Source: Cercis canadensis (Eukaryota > Streptophyta > Magnoliopsida > Fabales > Fabaceae). Taken from it: a stretch of 64,000 bases of DNA. The notes beneath the pieces were generated by a model. That model searched no databases. It was given only the letters and a program-made list of their open reading frames with translations, and was not told the origin of the DNA. Shown here piece after piece: positions 1 to 13,197 of the stretch (position 1 is its first letter; every line of letters starts with the position of its first letter). The stretch spans positions 1,008,351 to 1,072,350 of the forward strand of contig QAOA01003028.1 of the NCBI GenBank assembly GCA_003255065.1, given 5' to 3'. Position numbers and translations under genes: made by a program.

Positions 1-1
1 A

Positions 2-112
2 ACAAAAGCCGGGGATTGCATAGAAACAGAAATGGTGGATTTGGAATTTGATGATTTTATCATGCTGAACCAAATGCGGTTTCTGCAATTAGGTGTGATT
101 TACAATGATTAA
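2..112 (+). CDS. C-terminal end of an unrecognised gene entering from the left (partial)
   Basis: An open frame runs from the first complete codon at base 2 to a TAA at 110-112, giving 36 residues that include the acidic and hydrophobic stretch MVDLEFDDFIMLNQ and end in VIYND. The start lies outside the window. The stretch is open, fairly balanced in codon use and followed by T-rich DNA that could be a 3' UTR, which is why I read it as a terminal exon. I do not recognise the family. It could equally be a chance open frame; no splice acceptor can be tested because the upstream sequence is missing. Confidence 0.35.
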   Translation, partial: TKAGDCIETEMVDLEFDDFIMLNQMRFLQLGVIYND

Positions 113-3100
113 AGAACAGGCACCAATAACAAGGTTGAAGCTGCGTTCTATTTCTTACCATGATGTGTGTGCCTGTGTACGTGGTTTCTTTCGGTTGTTG
201 TTTTTGTTCTTTTCCTGGGCGAGGGTAATGTTCAAGAGAGACACTCTAGGTTTGGGGGCTAAAGCTTATTGCTTGTTGGTGAAAATTTAGTGATGAGATT
301 ATAGAAGGCAGATAATAAGATTAATCTTTTGGTGTTCATGGGGAAGTGATGTTTGAATTTGGACAGGAACTGAGATGAAATTGGAGGAAGTAAACACAAG
401 AAGAATGCTATGATAGATGGTTATGCTGAATCAAATGGCAGAAATTAAGTCGCGTGTTAGGTTTTTTATGTCATTAATGTTAAAGGCCCTTAACCTTGAT
501 TTCTTCAACAATAGATGAGTAATCAACTGGTAAATCTTAGAGAAGTTCCTGATTATCCTGATGAATTCTTTTTTTTTGTTTCTTTATAACATTTGTTGAA
601 GCTAAAGGATCTTTGTTTGCTTGCCTCTATTAAAATCAAGATAAACTAGTAGTCTAGTTTGCTTGCTATTGGACATCACACGTGTCCTTGTTGTATGGGC
701 TATTGACATAAGGTGGCTACATCAATGAATCAAGATGTCTAAATCTCTCTCTCTCTCTCTCTCTCTTTTCCCCCAAGATGACTTCAATATTTGACTTGGC
801 TTAAGCAAGGAATTTCTCTAGAGTGGTGGGAAAATCAACCAAACTTTCACATTGTGCAGAGTAATATTTTCCTAGTTCATAATGTGATTGTGACTCACTT
901 TAACAAAAGATGGTTCTTTTTTTGGTACTCACAAAAAAGAAGAAGGGTTGTTTAAGCTAAACTGGATCTTACACAATAAATTAGCTTAATTAATCCGTAT
1001 CTCTTCTTAGAGGAAAAAATTAACAAAATTGATTTGGATGCGATTTTCCATGATAAGTTTTCTTGATTCCCTTTTACAGTGGGTAGCACTTCGAAAAAAG
1101 TGTTTGTAGGTGATATTGAAAAAAGTTAACCTCCTCAGCAAAATGGAAACATTTCAGATACAGCTGTCTGGTTGAACCTAGTATGAAGATATTCAAGAAC
1201 TCAAGATCATTTTCAGATATTGAATGCACTTCTAAAGATTTTCATTTGTAGTTGGAGGCACCTGTTGTGAATTTGGCAACATTTTAAGTAGATAATCATA
1301 CCCACAAGTGTAGCCAAAACTCTAACCTACTCAAGGTTATTCTTTAAAACCCTCAAAAGTCGGTGTCAACGGATGATGCCTTCATTATGACATTGTGGGA
1401 AGCATTTTCCTTCATGAAAAAGACATGTATGCTAATGACATGGTCTTATCGTGAGTTATGACAAATTATACACATGCAGGCGTGCTAAATATATATCTTT
1501 GTTTACATATATGAGGTTATTTCTTTCTGATAGGTTATTCAATGAATTTACAACCTACCTAACCTATATTTCCTCTGTAATTGACCCATATGGAGTTATG
1601 AAGTGTAATTTTTCCTTTTAGATCGCCATCATATTTATAAACCGTCAAGATTGATATATCTTTTTTCCTTATGTAGTCAAGTGTTCATTAAGTAGTAATT
1701 TGTTGACCTTTCTTGCTAAAGTGGTGACTTTAAGACTCAAAGCTACTTCCACTCAGCTTTTATTCAGGAAATAGGTCCTCTAGTCTTATTTAAATTTTGA
1801 TTGCAAGAAAATGATAAACCACAACTGAAGTACCCAAGAGAATTTGTTGAAAGTATACGTCACATGTGGATGTGTTTTTTTTTGTAACGCCCATATCTTA
1901 TCAAAACCCATTCCTTTAATATTTATAGTTCATTACTGATAAGATTGCTGATTCTATTTTACCTTCTTTCTTGTTCTTCGTGTAGCCTCAGGATTTTTGC
2001 AGTGGACCAAAATTGGCATTGCCATGGTGCTCTTGGCTCTGTACATGCAGCCTGGGTCAATTATATCTCCGGTTAAATTGATAGGATTCCTGGCATACAC
2101 TGAAATACCCTGTGATGATTAATTCCATTGCACAAGTGAAAGGTAACCAAGATTGTTTGTGATATTTGTTTGAATTGATTCATCAGTTGATTTTCATCTT
2201 TCTGTCAGATATCGACCACGTGGGACTTGTATCACTTTGACAAGTGTAATGGGCACTCATTTAATATGATCATTAAGACTATGTTGGACCATTACGATAC
2301 TAGAGCTGGCGGTGATCAAAGAAAATTTAAGGAGGTGTCCCCATTGTCCTTCCTAGCCAATATGAGTCTTGGATCCATGAGACCTTTGCGTCGCACACCA
2401 CACACACATTTAAGTCTTCTATTTTAGCCCTTTTTTCATCACGGGGCCCTTCTTTTGTCTTTTCATGCACCAAATCATTCAAGATGCCATTCAGCAACCT
2501 TGGAGCCCCACCTTAATAAATTGTTCCTGCTCCCCTCAAATTACCAAAATGCTCTTGGCAATTTAATTGTTAATAAAGTTCTTCAAAGACATGAGCTTGG
2601 TCACAGTCACTACACTAAAGTGTCCACCTTTTTTGGCAGCTTAAGTTTCTGATCTGGGTAACTGACGACTTAAGGGCCTTCATCATCTCTTGTGGTTGCC
2701 TACTTGGTTTTATCTGGCTCATCCTCATCTGCTTTATTGTTTTCCAATAATACTGCTAGTACTTCAACGAATTTCAAGGAAAATAGAGTCCTAGATAAAC
2801 TAGGACTGTTCATTTAACATTATTTCTGGAACTAGTGTTTATTATAGCTCCATAATGAAAAATTAAGGCATTTCATAATTTAGCTTCCTAACTCCATTAG
2901 GCTTCCTCAATATCTTACCCTAATATTAGATCACAAGCTGGTCATTTAATTAGATACTTTCGGATTGGGACTGTTTATATGTGCCATTGGACCATGGACA
3001 TAAATTAATGAAAAAATGAAACACATTGAGGAGGGGTATGACTCAACCTTTTGGCCACATGAGACCTTCGGTTAGTAATTGCAAGAGCCTAAGAGCAATC

Positions 3101-4510
3101 ATACACAGAGTAATACTACTTATACACTCTTTCAGCTCACGCAACTTCACACTTCATACATGACTCACTTAAACTTTTTTGCCTTCATTGCCTTTGTGAT
3201 GGAACGGATTAATTTCGTTTTGTTGGGATAGCATCAGATTCCACTTTTCTCTGAGTGATTTTATAAGTGATGGTGGGAAGCTGCTTTTGTAATTTTTCCC
3301 CTCTGGGGGTTGTTCTCAAATTCAACTTTCTGAGAGCGTAGCTTCCTATTAAGAAGTATATATCATAAAGAAAGAGAGAAGAGGGGAGGTTATAAACAGT
3401 TCCCAATCATGAGCGTGCCAATCAAAGCTATTTTTAGTGACTTAAACAAATCTAAATGATTTACTCTGTGATTTTTGATGATATGACATCCCAGCTGGTA
3501 CTATTCTTTCATCTATTTAGCTTAGTCACAAATTTGATTTGCTCGTTACTTTTATGCAGAATGACAAATTAGTAGCAACTACTCAAATCAGAACTGGAAC
3601 CATTGTCTGTTAGGTCTGCGTTGGTGGCTGGGGGAAATTCTAGACTGCTATGAAGACTTAATGATCAAACATGTAAGTTAGGACTGACAAGATAAAGTTT
3701 CAGTCAACTTTTGGGTCAAACCTCAATGAAAAAAGTGCAGAACAAAATGTGTGGATATAAACTTTTAAGAGTTTTGCTATTGATGCACTACTTCACATCT
3801 AGATAATTGGCAGTATTAGAGTTTAATTAGACACACTTAAATTTATTTCTGTATGGTTTAGATTTTACATGTTGCACGCGTGTGTAAGTAGAGCTTCTCT
3901 AAAACTTAGGTACAGTGAAGGATATATTTAAAATTCACCCTATTGAAGGACCATACAAGTGAATCTTTAAGCTGGGATTTTTGTTGATTGTGTTTATGAT
4001 GAAGAACGGGGAGTATGAAGTAGAACACACTACAAATTTAAAGGGAAAAAGGTGGGGAAAAAAAAAAGAAGACAAAAATCTTCATACTAAGTGGTGGATA
4101 GATAAAAGAAAACTGGGACGGACCCATATGATGAATAATTAAAACGGGCCCTAGCAATGCCATAAATTCTTGGTGACGTATCACTAAAACAATATGGCTA
4201 TAACTTTTCAACAGAATTAAAATTCTACCCTAGTAATATGAAAAGACAACAGAGCCACTCACTTTTTATTTCTGCCTTTTTATCCTTCCATCAATGGATA
4301 ATACAAATCCACAAAGGCACAAGGTGGAATATGGCACAGAGAATTAAGTTGGAAGTTAAGGGTACTCTTGTAATGAGAGTCCACACATACTCTGTCAAAT
4401 TAAATTCTTTATCCCATTTATGCCGCTGACCTTTCTTCTCTACCCATCTCTTCATTTACGAGTCACCAAGTCCTCTCTTTTCCTCTCTCTATAATTTTCT
4501 ACTCTTCTGC
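113..4510. other. Intergenic stretch upstream of the MIXTA-like MYB
   Basis: I see no convincing gene here. The only open frames are about 60-70 codons without recognisable motifs (for example 2227-2427 and 2455-2652). A CT dinucleotide microsatellite occupies about 744-766. The last few hundred bases presumably include the promoter of the MYB gene that starts at 4561. Confidence 0.6.
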
Positions 4511-4518
4511 TATATAAA
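4511..4518 (+). promoter_or_regulatory. TATA box of the MIXTA-like MYB
   Basis: TATATAAA lies 50 bp before the start codon at 4561. This places transcription start near 4540-4550 and gives a very short 5' UTR. CT-rich sequence (TTTCCTCTCTCT) precedes it, as is common in plant core promoters. Confidence 0.6.
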
Positions 4519-4560
4519 GAAGGGGAGAAGCTACTACAGTATTTAGTGTTCCACTTCCAA

Positions 4561-6545
4561 ATGGGTCGATCACCATGCTGTGACAAGGTCGGCTTAAAGA
4601 AAGGGCCATGGACGCCTGAGGAAGATCAGAAACTCTTAGCTTATATTGAAGAACATGGCCATGGAAGCTGGCGTGCCTTGCCATCAAAAGCTGGTAATTT
4701 TTTGCTGATATTTGCAGTTAAATATAGTAAAATGTTTTCAGTCTAGTTCACTGTTTTAACCTGCAACTGCTGCTATTGTCTATAGGACTTCAGAGGTGTG
4801 GCAAGAGCTGCAGGCTAAGATGGACTAATTATCTTAGGCCTGATATTAAGAGGGGAAAGTTTAGTTTGCAAGAAGAGCAAACCATCATTCAACTGCATGC
4901 CCTCTTGGGAAACAGGTATATAATTCTTAAAAAGTCATGTATCTTTGTTACATAGTAGTGATTCTTGAATATTTTGACTTGACTTCTTCTGGTTTTTGTG
5001 TTTGGATGTTCATGGGTATTCATCTGATTTCTTCCTTAGTTTTCTGATAAATCTGTTCTGAGTAAACAGTTACCAGATTTAGGCAAAACGCATTATTATT
5101 TGAAATTTTCTTTTAAGTGTGAAGGTGATTTCTTTTCCCCAAAACAAAAATTTAAAATTTAATCTAATTACAGCAAAATGAAATAAAGGAATCATCCTAC
5201 TCTTTGACACTTAAATTTTAATTCCAACTGGGTGATATAATTTCTTTGCTTTTCCAACTCCCTTGTTTTTGCAGCGTCTTAAATGCAATGGCCTCTCAAT
5301 TTCTTCAACCACTATTCTAACCCATCACCAAAAAATAATCATAAATGTGCTTTCTGCCATTTCCATAAATTTACTCTCTCACATCCAAGTTTGTTCAAGG
5401 TGGTCTTTAAATGCAAAAGGATCTACAGCCTCAAAAAGCTAAATCAATGCCCGATGCATGTGATTTCTGATGTTCTTGGCATGACATTCATTTTCAATTT
5501 TTTCTCTCAAGTTCGCATTTTTAGATATATTAAACTTCAAAAATTGCTTTAGTAGCTGATGGATCCTAGGGTTTGCCTTGGATTTTGTGATGTTGTCTCT
5601 ATTATGTTCTATTGTCTTGTACTCAGGTGGTCGGCTATAGCCACACACTTGCCAAAGAGAACAGATAATGAGATCAAGAACTACTGGAATACGCATCTTA
5701 AGAAAAGGTTATCCAAAATGGGAATTGACCCGGTGACCCACAAGCCCAAGAATGATGCTCTTCTCTCTAGCGACGGCCAATCCAAGAATGCAGCCAACCT
5801 TAGCCACATGGCTCAGTGGGAGAGTGCTAGGCTTGAAGCTGAAGCAAGATTAGTTAGGGAATCCAAGCTACGTTCACATTCATTGCAGCATCAGCCTAGC
5901 AATGCTGGGTTTGCGTCTTCATCTTCTGCATCAACTTCACCTCCTGTTCTGAATAAACCAGAGGCACCCCCTATGCCTTCACGGTCTCTAGATGTACTTA
6001 AGGCTTGGAATGTTGGGTGGTTAAGATCTAATGAAGGCAATGGTGGTATTGCCACCGACCTTGAGTCCCCTACATCTACCCTAACTTTCTCCGAGAATGC
6101 GCCACCATTATTGACTAGTGGACTCGGAGAAAACACAATGCCAATGATTGAGTTTGTGGGGACTTCAGGTTCTTCAGAAGGGATTGTGAAAGAAGAAGGT
6201 GTGCAAGAGTATCTGCCAGAATACAAAGATGGTATAGAGAATTCCATGTCGTTTACGTCTAACCTGCATGACATGACAATTTCCATGGAAGGTACATGGA
6301 CCTCTGAATCTCTCAGGACCAGTGGTGCACATGTCCCTGTTGGAGATGTTATTGCAGAGGAGGGCTTCACAAATCTTTTGCTTAATGCTAATTCCGACGA
6401 CCGGAGTTTGTCCGAGGGCGGGGGAGAGTCTAATAACTGTGAAGCTAGTGGCAGTGGTAGTGACTTCTATGAAGATAACAAGAACTACTGGAACAGCATT
6501 CTTAATTTAGTGAATTCTTCCCCCTCAGATTCCCCCATGTTCTAA
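4561..6545 (+). CDS. MYB106/MYB16-like: R2R3-MYB transcription factor, subgroup 9 MIXTA-like (MYB16/MYB106 type)
   Basis: Three exons join in frame: 4561-4693 (133 bp), 4786-4915 (130 bp) and 5627-6545 (919 bp), giving 393 aa. The first two lengths are canonical for plant R2R3-MYB genes, and all junctions are GT-AG. The protein opens with MGRSPCCDK, has R2 from about residue 14 with its tryptophans, and R3 ending at [15 protein letters not shown] (about 103-116). The subgroup 9 signature [18 protein letters not shown] lies at about 150-167, just after [11 protein letters not shown]. Relatives MYB16 and MYB106 (NOECK) control conical cells, trichome branching and cuticle synthesis in epidermal nuclei. 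The tail ends in [20 protein letters not shown] and is acidic and serine-rich, plausibly activating. An upstream in-frame ATG at 4546 would add five residues, but the MGRSPCC start is the family norm. R3 lacks the bHLH-binding signature. The gene looks intact. Confidence 0.95.
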
Positions 6546-6990
6546 TTTGAGTCTCTGTTTGGAAGCAAGTCACAGCATATTCCTCAAACCAAGTCAAAAA
6601 GCCATTGATTTTTCTTTCCACACCATTGCCATAAGAAGCAAGATTGGATGCTTACAGACAAATGTAAATTTCCATTGTGGTTTTTGTTGCTTTCAGAGAC
6701 TTTCTTGGGAAGTATGTAATTGTAATTGTTTGAAAGCAACAAGGGCCTTAATGGAAATCAGCTCATTAGTCGCTACCACCATCAAATTGTTCATATCAAC
6801 TTGTTTTGATTCGACTTGATTTCTTTCTCGTTGTACTCCCATCTAAGTTTGGATTCTCTGCGTTAAGGATATGTACCTCTAGACAAAACTGATAGTAGAG
6901 ATAGCGTGTGTGAATTGAATGACTTTTACCCATTAGTAGTTTCCTGTGTTTAAACTTTATACAAACATGTCCAATAAAAGAAGAATTTAG
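6546..6990 (+). other. Probable 3' UTR of the MIXTA-like MYB
   Basis: This T-rich sequence follows the stop codon. A canonical AATAAA at 6973-6978 is the best candidate polyadenylation signal, which would make a 3' UTR of roughly 450 bases. The short open frame at 6547-6819 has no recognisable product and lies inside it. Confidence 0.4.
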
Positions 6991-8200
6991 TATAGACTTT
7001 ATTGCTGTTGGTTCTATGTCGCATTCTGCCTTTTTCTAGATCTTTTACTTCTTGGTTATTTTTGGTTCTTTCTCCTCTCTATACATTTGCTTGGTTGTCA
7101 TGAATTATATCAAAGATGGAAATCAGAAACAAAGAAAATGAAAAGCTAGAATACATACAGAAATTTGACTTTGCTTTTGACTTCTCCGGAAAAATACAAA
7201 ATTTATATAAGGATGTGTTTGTATCATAACACATCTTTTTCAGTACATAAGTAGATTAACAACTATTTGACGAGTTGCTAACACAATCAGAATAGTCACA
7301 TGGAATATAATTACTTTTTGAATTTTTTCAGGTTCATTTTGTTGTGATAGAAATCATTTTTAAGGAAAACAAAAAATTTTAACTTGATATTTTATGTAAA
7401 AATCATTTCTATCTAAACAAATAGAGTCTCATAATTGCTTTTTAAGTGAGCAATGCTCTTTTTTTTTTTTTTTTTTTTTCATTCACAAAGAAAATACAAG
7501 TAGAATGGTTGAAAAATTATATATATCAAGTTATTGATCTTTGAATTGCAAATGTTCTGCACTAGTTAGAACAAGAAGTACTCCAATCCCATTTTCTTGT
7601 TTAATTATTTTTTTACCCAAACACCATTGTGTACCTTAAACTGTTGTGCACCTATGATAATGACTACTCTCCCATTTCATCAATATGAACTCCATACAGC
7701 GATATTGACAAAAAGGAAGAGTTACCATGTCTATGAGAATACATTAAAAAGTGTTTTTTGACTTTGAGATTTTCAAGGATTTACTCATTGTACAGAACTT
7801 GGGTGACTTTGTAATTTAGCACCATGCATGCCAAAATCTTTAAATGAGGATCATGTCGGCTTGTCTTAAGGTGCCGACCTTCAAATATTTTGAACTTTGA
7901 GTAGTGACGGAGTTTGACAAATGAAGAAACTTATTCACAACGTAACTTTTATGTTCTTTTAGATTGGATTTAAATTGTATTGAGTATGTACAAAGTTTAG
8001 TTCTGAAATAGTTCAGATATAAAATATTATTTGATCGATTATTTTCAAATTTTGAAATCATCAGTAAATGTTAAAATAGAACGAGAAAGAGGATGCTTAT
8101 ACGTAAACGTTTAATTGATGATTCTCTTCTTCAACGATTTTGGGTTACAGCTTCTTTAACAACTGATTATATGTAAACCTTTACATAGGTTTTTTTTTTT

Positions 8201-8458
8201 GAGTTAAATACCATTTTGGTTCTTGAATTATTTCTCAAATGTCACTTTAGTATTTGATTTATTTTTTGTGTCATTTTAGTCCTTAAATAATTACTTTACT
8301 TGTCAAATTAGTCATTTAAGTGATAATTTTTAGTGTTACAAATGACTTATTTGGAGAGCAATATGATTACTTAAAGATTAAAGTGACACAAAAAATAAAT
8401 TAAGAACTAAAGTGATATTTGAGAAATAATTTAATGATGAAAAAAATGTATTTTATTC
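8201..8458. mobile_element. Mutator-like MITE with long terminal inverted repeats
   Basis: This 258 bp element opens with GAGTTAAATACCATTTTGG. Its two halves are inverted copies: for example TGTCACTTTAGT on the left returns as its complement, ACTAAAGTGATA, on the right. It is a relative of the MITE at 60148-60398, which shares the ends and internal motifs. The flanks are T runs on both sides, so a 9-bp target duplication is compatible but cannot be read uniquely. It has no coding capacity. Confidence 0.65.
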
Positions 8459-8607
8459 TTTTTTTTTTTCTAAACTAAATTTGACTCAAAAGTTAATCAA
8501 ACAAGAACGGTTTCTCATATATAAAAAAGAATGGTTTCTATGGTTTCTAAAAAACATAACTTTTTTTTATTTTTTTTTAATATATTTTTTTGGAATGTTT
8601 TCTTATA

Positions 8608-8819
8608 GGAGGTTTCTTAGATACTTTTAGTATTTATGTAGTATGTCATACTACATAGAAATAGTCAATAAATGAATGACATGTGTACAAATTAACTGTT
8701 TTTAAGTTTGTTTAAAAAATTAAATAAATTATATTTTATATATAATAAAATATGAAAATTATGTATGCTTGTCACGTCAGTGTAGTATGACATACTTACG
8801 TAGTATCATAGAATCCCCA
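8608..8819 (+). mobile_element. 212-bp MITE, family shared with 60615-60826
   Basis: A 9-bp repeat TTTCTTATA flanks this element at 8599-8607 and 8820-8828. Its ends are imperfect inverted repeats (GGAGGTTTCTTAGATAC and, from the other end, GGGGATTCTATGATAC). The motif TAGTATGTCATACTAC occurs inside. A second 212-bp copy in the opposite orientation lies at 60615-60826, which confirms the boundaries. It is a non-coding, non-autonomous DNA transposon, probably mobilised by a Mutator-like transposase to judge from the 9-bp duplication. Confidence 0.7.
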
Positions 8820-8828
8820 TTTCTTATA

Positions 8829-10867
8829 TCATGTTGTTCTTGCATTTTATAAAAATTAATATGTTTTGTCACATACTGAGTAACTCAGTTTTTAGAGATC
8901 TTCGAAATAACACTAAATTCACTTGATAGATCTCACCCGATTGGATAGGGGTAATGCTACCCCATATTTGGCGATTGTAGAACAGCAATCACCCTCAAAT
9001 ATACACGTTTCTTTTTTGTTTTTTAGTTACATGATGACGCGAAAGCTTGAACTTTGAAACTCCTATAATTATCCAAATCTCTCTCTATTAGACAATGCCT
9101 AGTGACTTATATAAACATGTCTCTCTTTTATATGTTGAATAATAACTTTTGGTAATATTATATGTGGCTTGTCCCTCCTATCGTTGTTCAACCTTAGTAT
9201 ATGGCAAGTTTTCTTTTATATTTTTTTAAATATTACATTTTATAATTCATAATATATATGGAAAGAGTACCGTTATGAAAAGATTATATAGATAAATAGA
9301 ATATTATAGGATTAATTGCACAACTAACAAATACTAGGTTTTAAATTTGAAATCATCTATACAAAAAAAACTAATAAATAATTAGCTACAATTGACGTAT
9401 AGCCTCTCTATTTTTTTACAGATTCTTACGAGAGTAATATTCTAAGTGAATGAAAAAGTAATACTGAGTGGGTTAAAAGAATACGATAATATATTTAATT
9501 TGAATTAACTTTGTGTAACTTATTCAATATATATCAAAATGTCTTTCTTTTTTCTTTTTTCCTTGGGCATGTTATTATAAAACAACATAAGCTGCTCAAT
9601 TTATCGCACTGTCTAGACTTCTTCTCGAAATGGTATGCGCTTCAAATAGGATTAATAGATATAATATAATATAATATCATTCTATTTGTATGTATGTGGA
9701 CCATAGCCTCAATTATATTAACCAATAAATATCATTGAAGAAATACCATCATATATAATTAATTGTAAGTATGTATATACATCTATAAAAGCAAAGAGAA
9801 AGGGTTTTTTGTACTAATTAAAAAAAAAAAAAAAAAGGGTCATAACAAAGGCAGTAATAATATATTCATCTTCATTTCCTGACGAAGCTGAATAATCCAT
9901 CATCGTGTAGCTTTTAGGACTAAAGGTAGTTTGGAGACCTTCCACTTATTCTACTAAAAAATGGTAGGGATCAAGAGGACACCTTTGGAAACTGTCATTG
10001 AAGAAAAGGTGTAGTTACTTGTTATGCTACCCTTTAGAAAATGAGGGTAGCATTCCCCATCAAAAAACACTACCTTGAACAGAAAAACTCTTGTTTTTTG
10101 ACTCGTTACAAAACTTAAACAAGCCAATATGACACAGTTTCAGTCACAATATTTATACAATTAATACAACTTGAGGCTAATTTGATTCAATTAAATCTAA
10201 TCCACTTAAACATTTTTTAGTATGAGATAAATAATTATGCCACTTTAGCCGAGTCACAATATATATTGCTTAAACTCATTCATACTAGTATGAATATGAT
10301 AGCCCACTTGAGTTTTTACAACATCTAAAAAATAAGAGTTATTTTCTTCCTATGGAAAACTGTGTTTAAGAAATAGAGTACGATATCCTTTTTGTAAGCG
10401 ATAGCATAGAAACTTCAGTTAAAAAAAACAATTGGTTAATTTTGCCTGCGACAGAAAAATTATTCATACTCTGTCTGACAAACAAGTTGCCGATATGGTC
10501 CCCCATTTTGAGTTGAACCCTATTCTGATGACTTTTTTACTTTTGGAAATTGCAAAAAAGCAAAATACGTAAAAGAGGACATAAATATACATAAAGTACA
10601 TGGATGAGTAAGTTTTGAAGGTCAATTCAAAGATATTGAAGCTCTGTACAATTGCATTATTTTGGTGGGGATAAGTCAAGTACAAGTTATCATGCCTGCA
10701 ACCTGCTGTTGATATATCAAAACCAATATATGTATCAGAAGAAGGTATTTCATAATACTGCTTAGTATACTAAGAGCTGTCAAAAATTGGTTCAATTAAA
10801 AGCTTAAACTGTTTGGTGAAAATCTATGAATGATTTTATATCCAGTATGCCCTCGTACGAAAAAACA
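8829..10867. other. AT-rich intergenic DNA
   Basis: I see no gene. The stretch is AT-rich with short simple repeats such as ATAAT near 9660 and an A run near 9820. The 73-codon open frame at 10464-10685 (-) has no recognisable motif. Confidence 0.6.
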
Positions 10868-11400
10868 CTTTGGGCTTGAAGCGTGAACAAAACACAAACC
10901 CACTTATACCATGTGCTAAAATTTAAATTTAATTGAGAAAGTGGAGGTAGAATTAAAGATTCAATCTCTTGACTGTTTGGTCAAAGAGACTCTAATATTA
11001 TGTCAAGTACTGATAACTTTTGGGTTGAATCAGTTCTTGACATGGTATCAGAGCCTCTTTGACCAAATGGTCAAGAGATCGCATCTTTATGCCCCCACTT
11101 TCTCAATTAAGTTGAAATTTCAATACATGGTATAAATATGCATGTGTTTTATTCACGCTTCAAGCCCAAAGGGTTTTTTTTGTGTGGGGGCATGTTAGAT
11201 ATAAAAGCATTAATTGACATTTACCTTATAGTTTAAGTTTTTAAGTTGAATCGGTTCTTAATATGATATCAGAATCTCTTTGACCAAACAGTCAAGAGAT
11301 ATAATCTTTCTGCCCTCACTTTCTCAATTAAATTGAAATTTCAGCACATGGTATATGTGAGTTTGTGCTTTGTCTACATTTTAAGTCCAAAGAGCTTTCA
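10868..11400. repeat. Long palindrome (arms about 130 bp) plus a third direct copy of one arm
   Basis: The left arm 10868-10998 and right arm 11043-11172 are inverted copies separated by about 44 bp. The outer ends CTTTGGGCTTGAAGCG and its complement match well, and the pairing continues inward through a shared CCATG and TTGACCAAA region. The right arm begins at 11043 with TGGTATCAGAGCC, the sequence complementary to the 3' end of initiator tRNA-Met that plant LTR elements use as a primer-binding site. About 11264-11395 repeats the right arm in direct orientation with more divergence. It is probably an old repeat of LTR-element origin that was inverted and duplicated. It carries no coding potential. 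Confidence 0.6.
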
Positions 11401-12895
11401 AGTGTGAGGGCGTGTTAGATATAAAACAATTCATGCGCCTTCACCTAATAACTTAACTTTTTAAGTTGAATTAATTCTTGATAAAGCCTATTTAGTATTA
11501 TAATTCACAAAATGAGCTTCTTCCGATTGTATTCCTATATCTTCTATAAAATCAAGTTAACTTCAACGAACATGAGCAATGATGCAACTCATCGTGTACC
11601 TAGTCGTTAAAATCGAAGATAAACCCTTATTGGCCTGAAATTAGCTAGTACACTGAGGGGTTTATCTTAATACTTTATTTATTCTATATATCTATGATAT
11701 TAAAAAATAAATTAACTTGAATATTTTGTGAACAATTGATGATTAATTATTTGATAACAATGAGAAAGTGGACTCTATATAAATCATGATTCAATTAATA
11801 AAACATTATTTACTCAAAGATCAAGATTCCATCTTTTCATTCAATCAATAGGATGACTGACTGATTTCTTCAACCAAAGACAATATAAGGTGACTAAACT
11901 TGTTTCCACTTTGAATCTAAAAGTAGATTATGGTTGCCAATAGGACAATGCATGCTAAACAACCTATTTATGTAAAGAAGAATTATTATTTTTTTGGAAA
12001 ATAATTTTTTTTATTAAAGAACTGATCTAACAATACTTCAATCACCTCAAAAAAATTCAGATATAATATACATTACAATTAGGGAAAAAAAATATGTAAA
12101 GTCAAGCGAATTCTTTTTTTAATTAAACCATTCGTATATCATAAAATTTAATATAACTAACAGTAAAACCTATAATATATGTGTGTGTGCTTGTTATAAT
12201 ACTGATGGGGAATAAATGCTACTACTGTCAAGATAAGACATAGCAATCTTGAATTGTCATTTTCTTCCGAGTTATTTGCACCAGCATATATGTTGGTGCC
12301 CTTCCCAAAGGGACTAGGGAATGAAATTTCCAGTTTTCCTTGCTGTTCATTGCCCATTAATTTCTCCCTTCTCTCTTTCGTTGATGATTTTAATTATAAG
12401 AAAATTTACAAACATATCTAAAAGCTTTTAGCATTTACATTCAACATTAAGGTAGAGATATACAACAAAATAAGTTTATAATATTTGTCCATAAATTCTA
12501 AAGAATTAATCATATCACGTAGACTGTAGTAGAGAAAAATAGAACAACTAGACATATCTTATAAATTTTTGGTTTGTAATATACGCATACAGTTTTATGC
12601 ATGAGGTTTCTTTATACCATTTAGCCACCCAAAGAAGTTTTTTTTTTTTTTTTTTTTTTTTGTATTAAGATTTGAAATTGAAATGTTTATATACCTCATA
12701 TAATCAATTGAACATGCCCATTATGCATTTTGTGGCCTAATATTATATTATTCACCCATATTGCCACACCTGCCACAAATAAAATAAGATAGCCAATAAA
12801 ATCTTATGCAAAGATATTAAAATTGGGCAATATCTTTACAAACTTCATGCAGCCATGCAAAGGTACACATCCAGTCATCCACATCAAACACACAG
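11400..12895. other. AT-rich intergenic DNA
   Basis: No gene is seen. A long T run lies at about 12639-12660. The short minus-strand open frame at 12157-12357 has no recognisable product. Confidence 0.55.
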
Positions 12896-13126
12896 AGAAG
12901 TTCAATCTTCCATTTTTTTTTTTGGTATGTAAAAGTTTAAGGTGAAGAAAGGTTACTACATTCTAAAGTTAGAGCATGTCACAGTCCTCATTACTGCTCA
13001 TAGTGAAATTNAGAAGTTCAATCTTCCATTTTTTTTTTTGGTATGTAAAAGTTTAAGGTGAAAAAAGGCTACTACATTCTAAAGTTAGAGCATGTCACAG
13101 TCCTCATTACTGCTCATAGTGAAATT
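12896..13126. repeat. 115-bp direct duplication separated by a single N (likely assembly artefact)
   Basis: 12896-13010 and 13012-13126 are near-identical direct copies that differ at about two positions and abut the N at 13011. They begin AGAAGTTCAATCTTCCATTT and end TAGTGAAATT. Copies that start and stop exactly at an N point to two contig ends that were placed side by side rather than merged. Confidence 0.8.
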
Positions 13127-13187
13127 CTAACTTAGACCTTACAAGTAAAATAATTCGATTATTATCAGCTAAACCAACCTCGTTGGT
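13030..13187 (-). mobile_element. SINE, same family as 32291-32485
   Basis: Read on the minus strand, the element starts near 13187 with ACCAACGAGGTTGGTTTAGC and ends in a poly-A tract (the T run at about 13030). Imperfect target duplications AATCTTCCAT (13020-13029) and AATCTCCCAT (13188-13197) flank it. It shares its 5' head and the 3' segment ending in TTTAAACTTTTACATACC with the copy at 32 kb. A partial duplicate lies left of the N at 13011. Confidence 0.6.
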
Positions 13188-13197
13188 AATCTCCCAT

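Noticed and set aside
2227-2652. Two consecutive 65-codon frames as a small gene
   Set aside because: Neither has recognisable domains or splice signals joining them; composition is like the surrounding intergenic DNA.
5283-5552. An 89-codon open frame in the MYB intron as a separate gene
   Set aside because: It lies wholly inside the 711-bp second intron and has no motif or conserved start context.
5627-5690. A miR858 target site in the R3 region of the MIXTA-like MYB
   Set aside because: The segment around GAGAACAGATAATGAGATC pairs only partly with miR858 as I remember it, with mismatches and wobbles, so I do not claim regulation.
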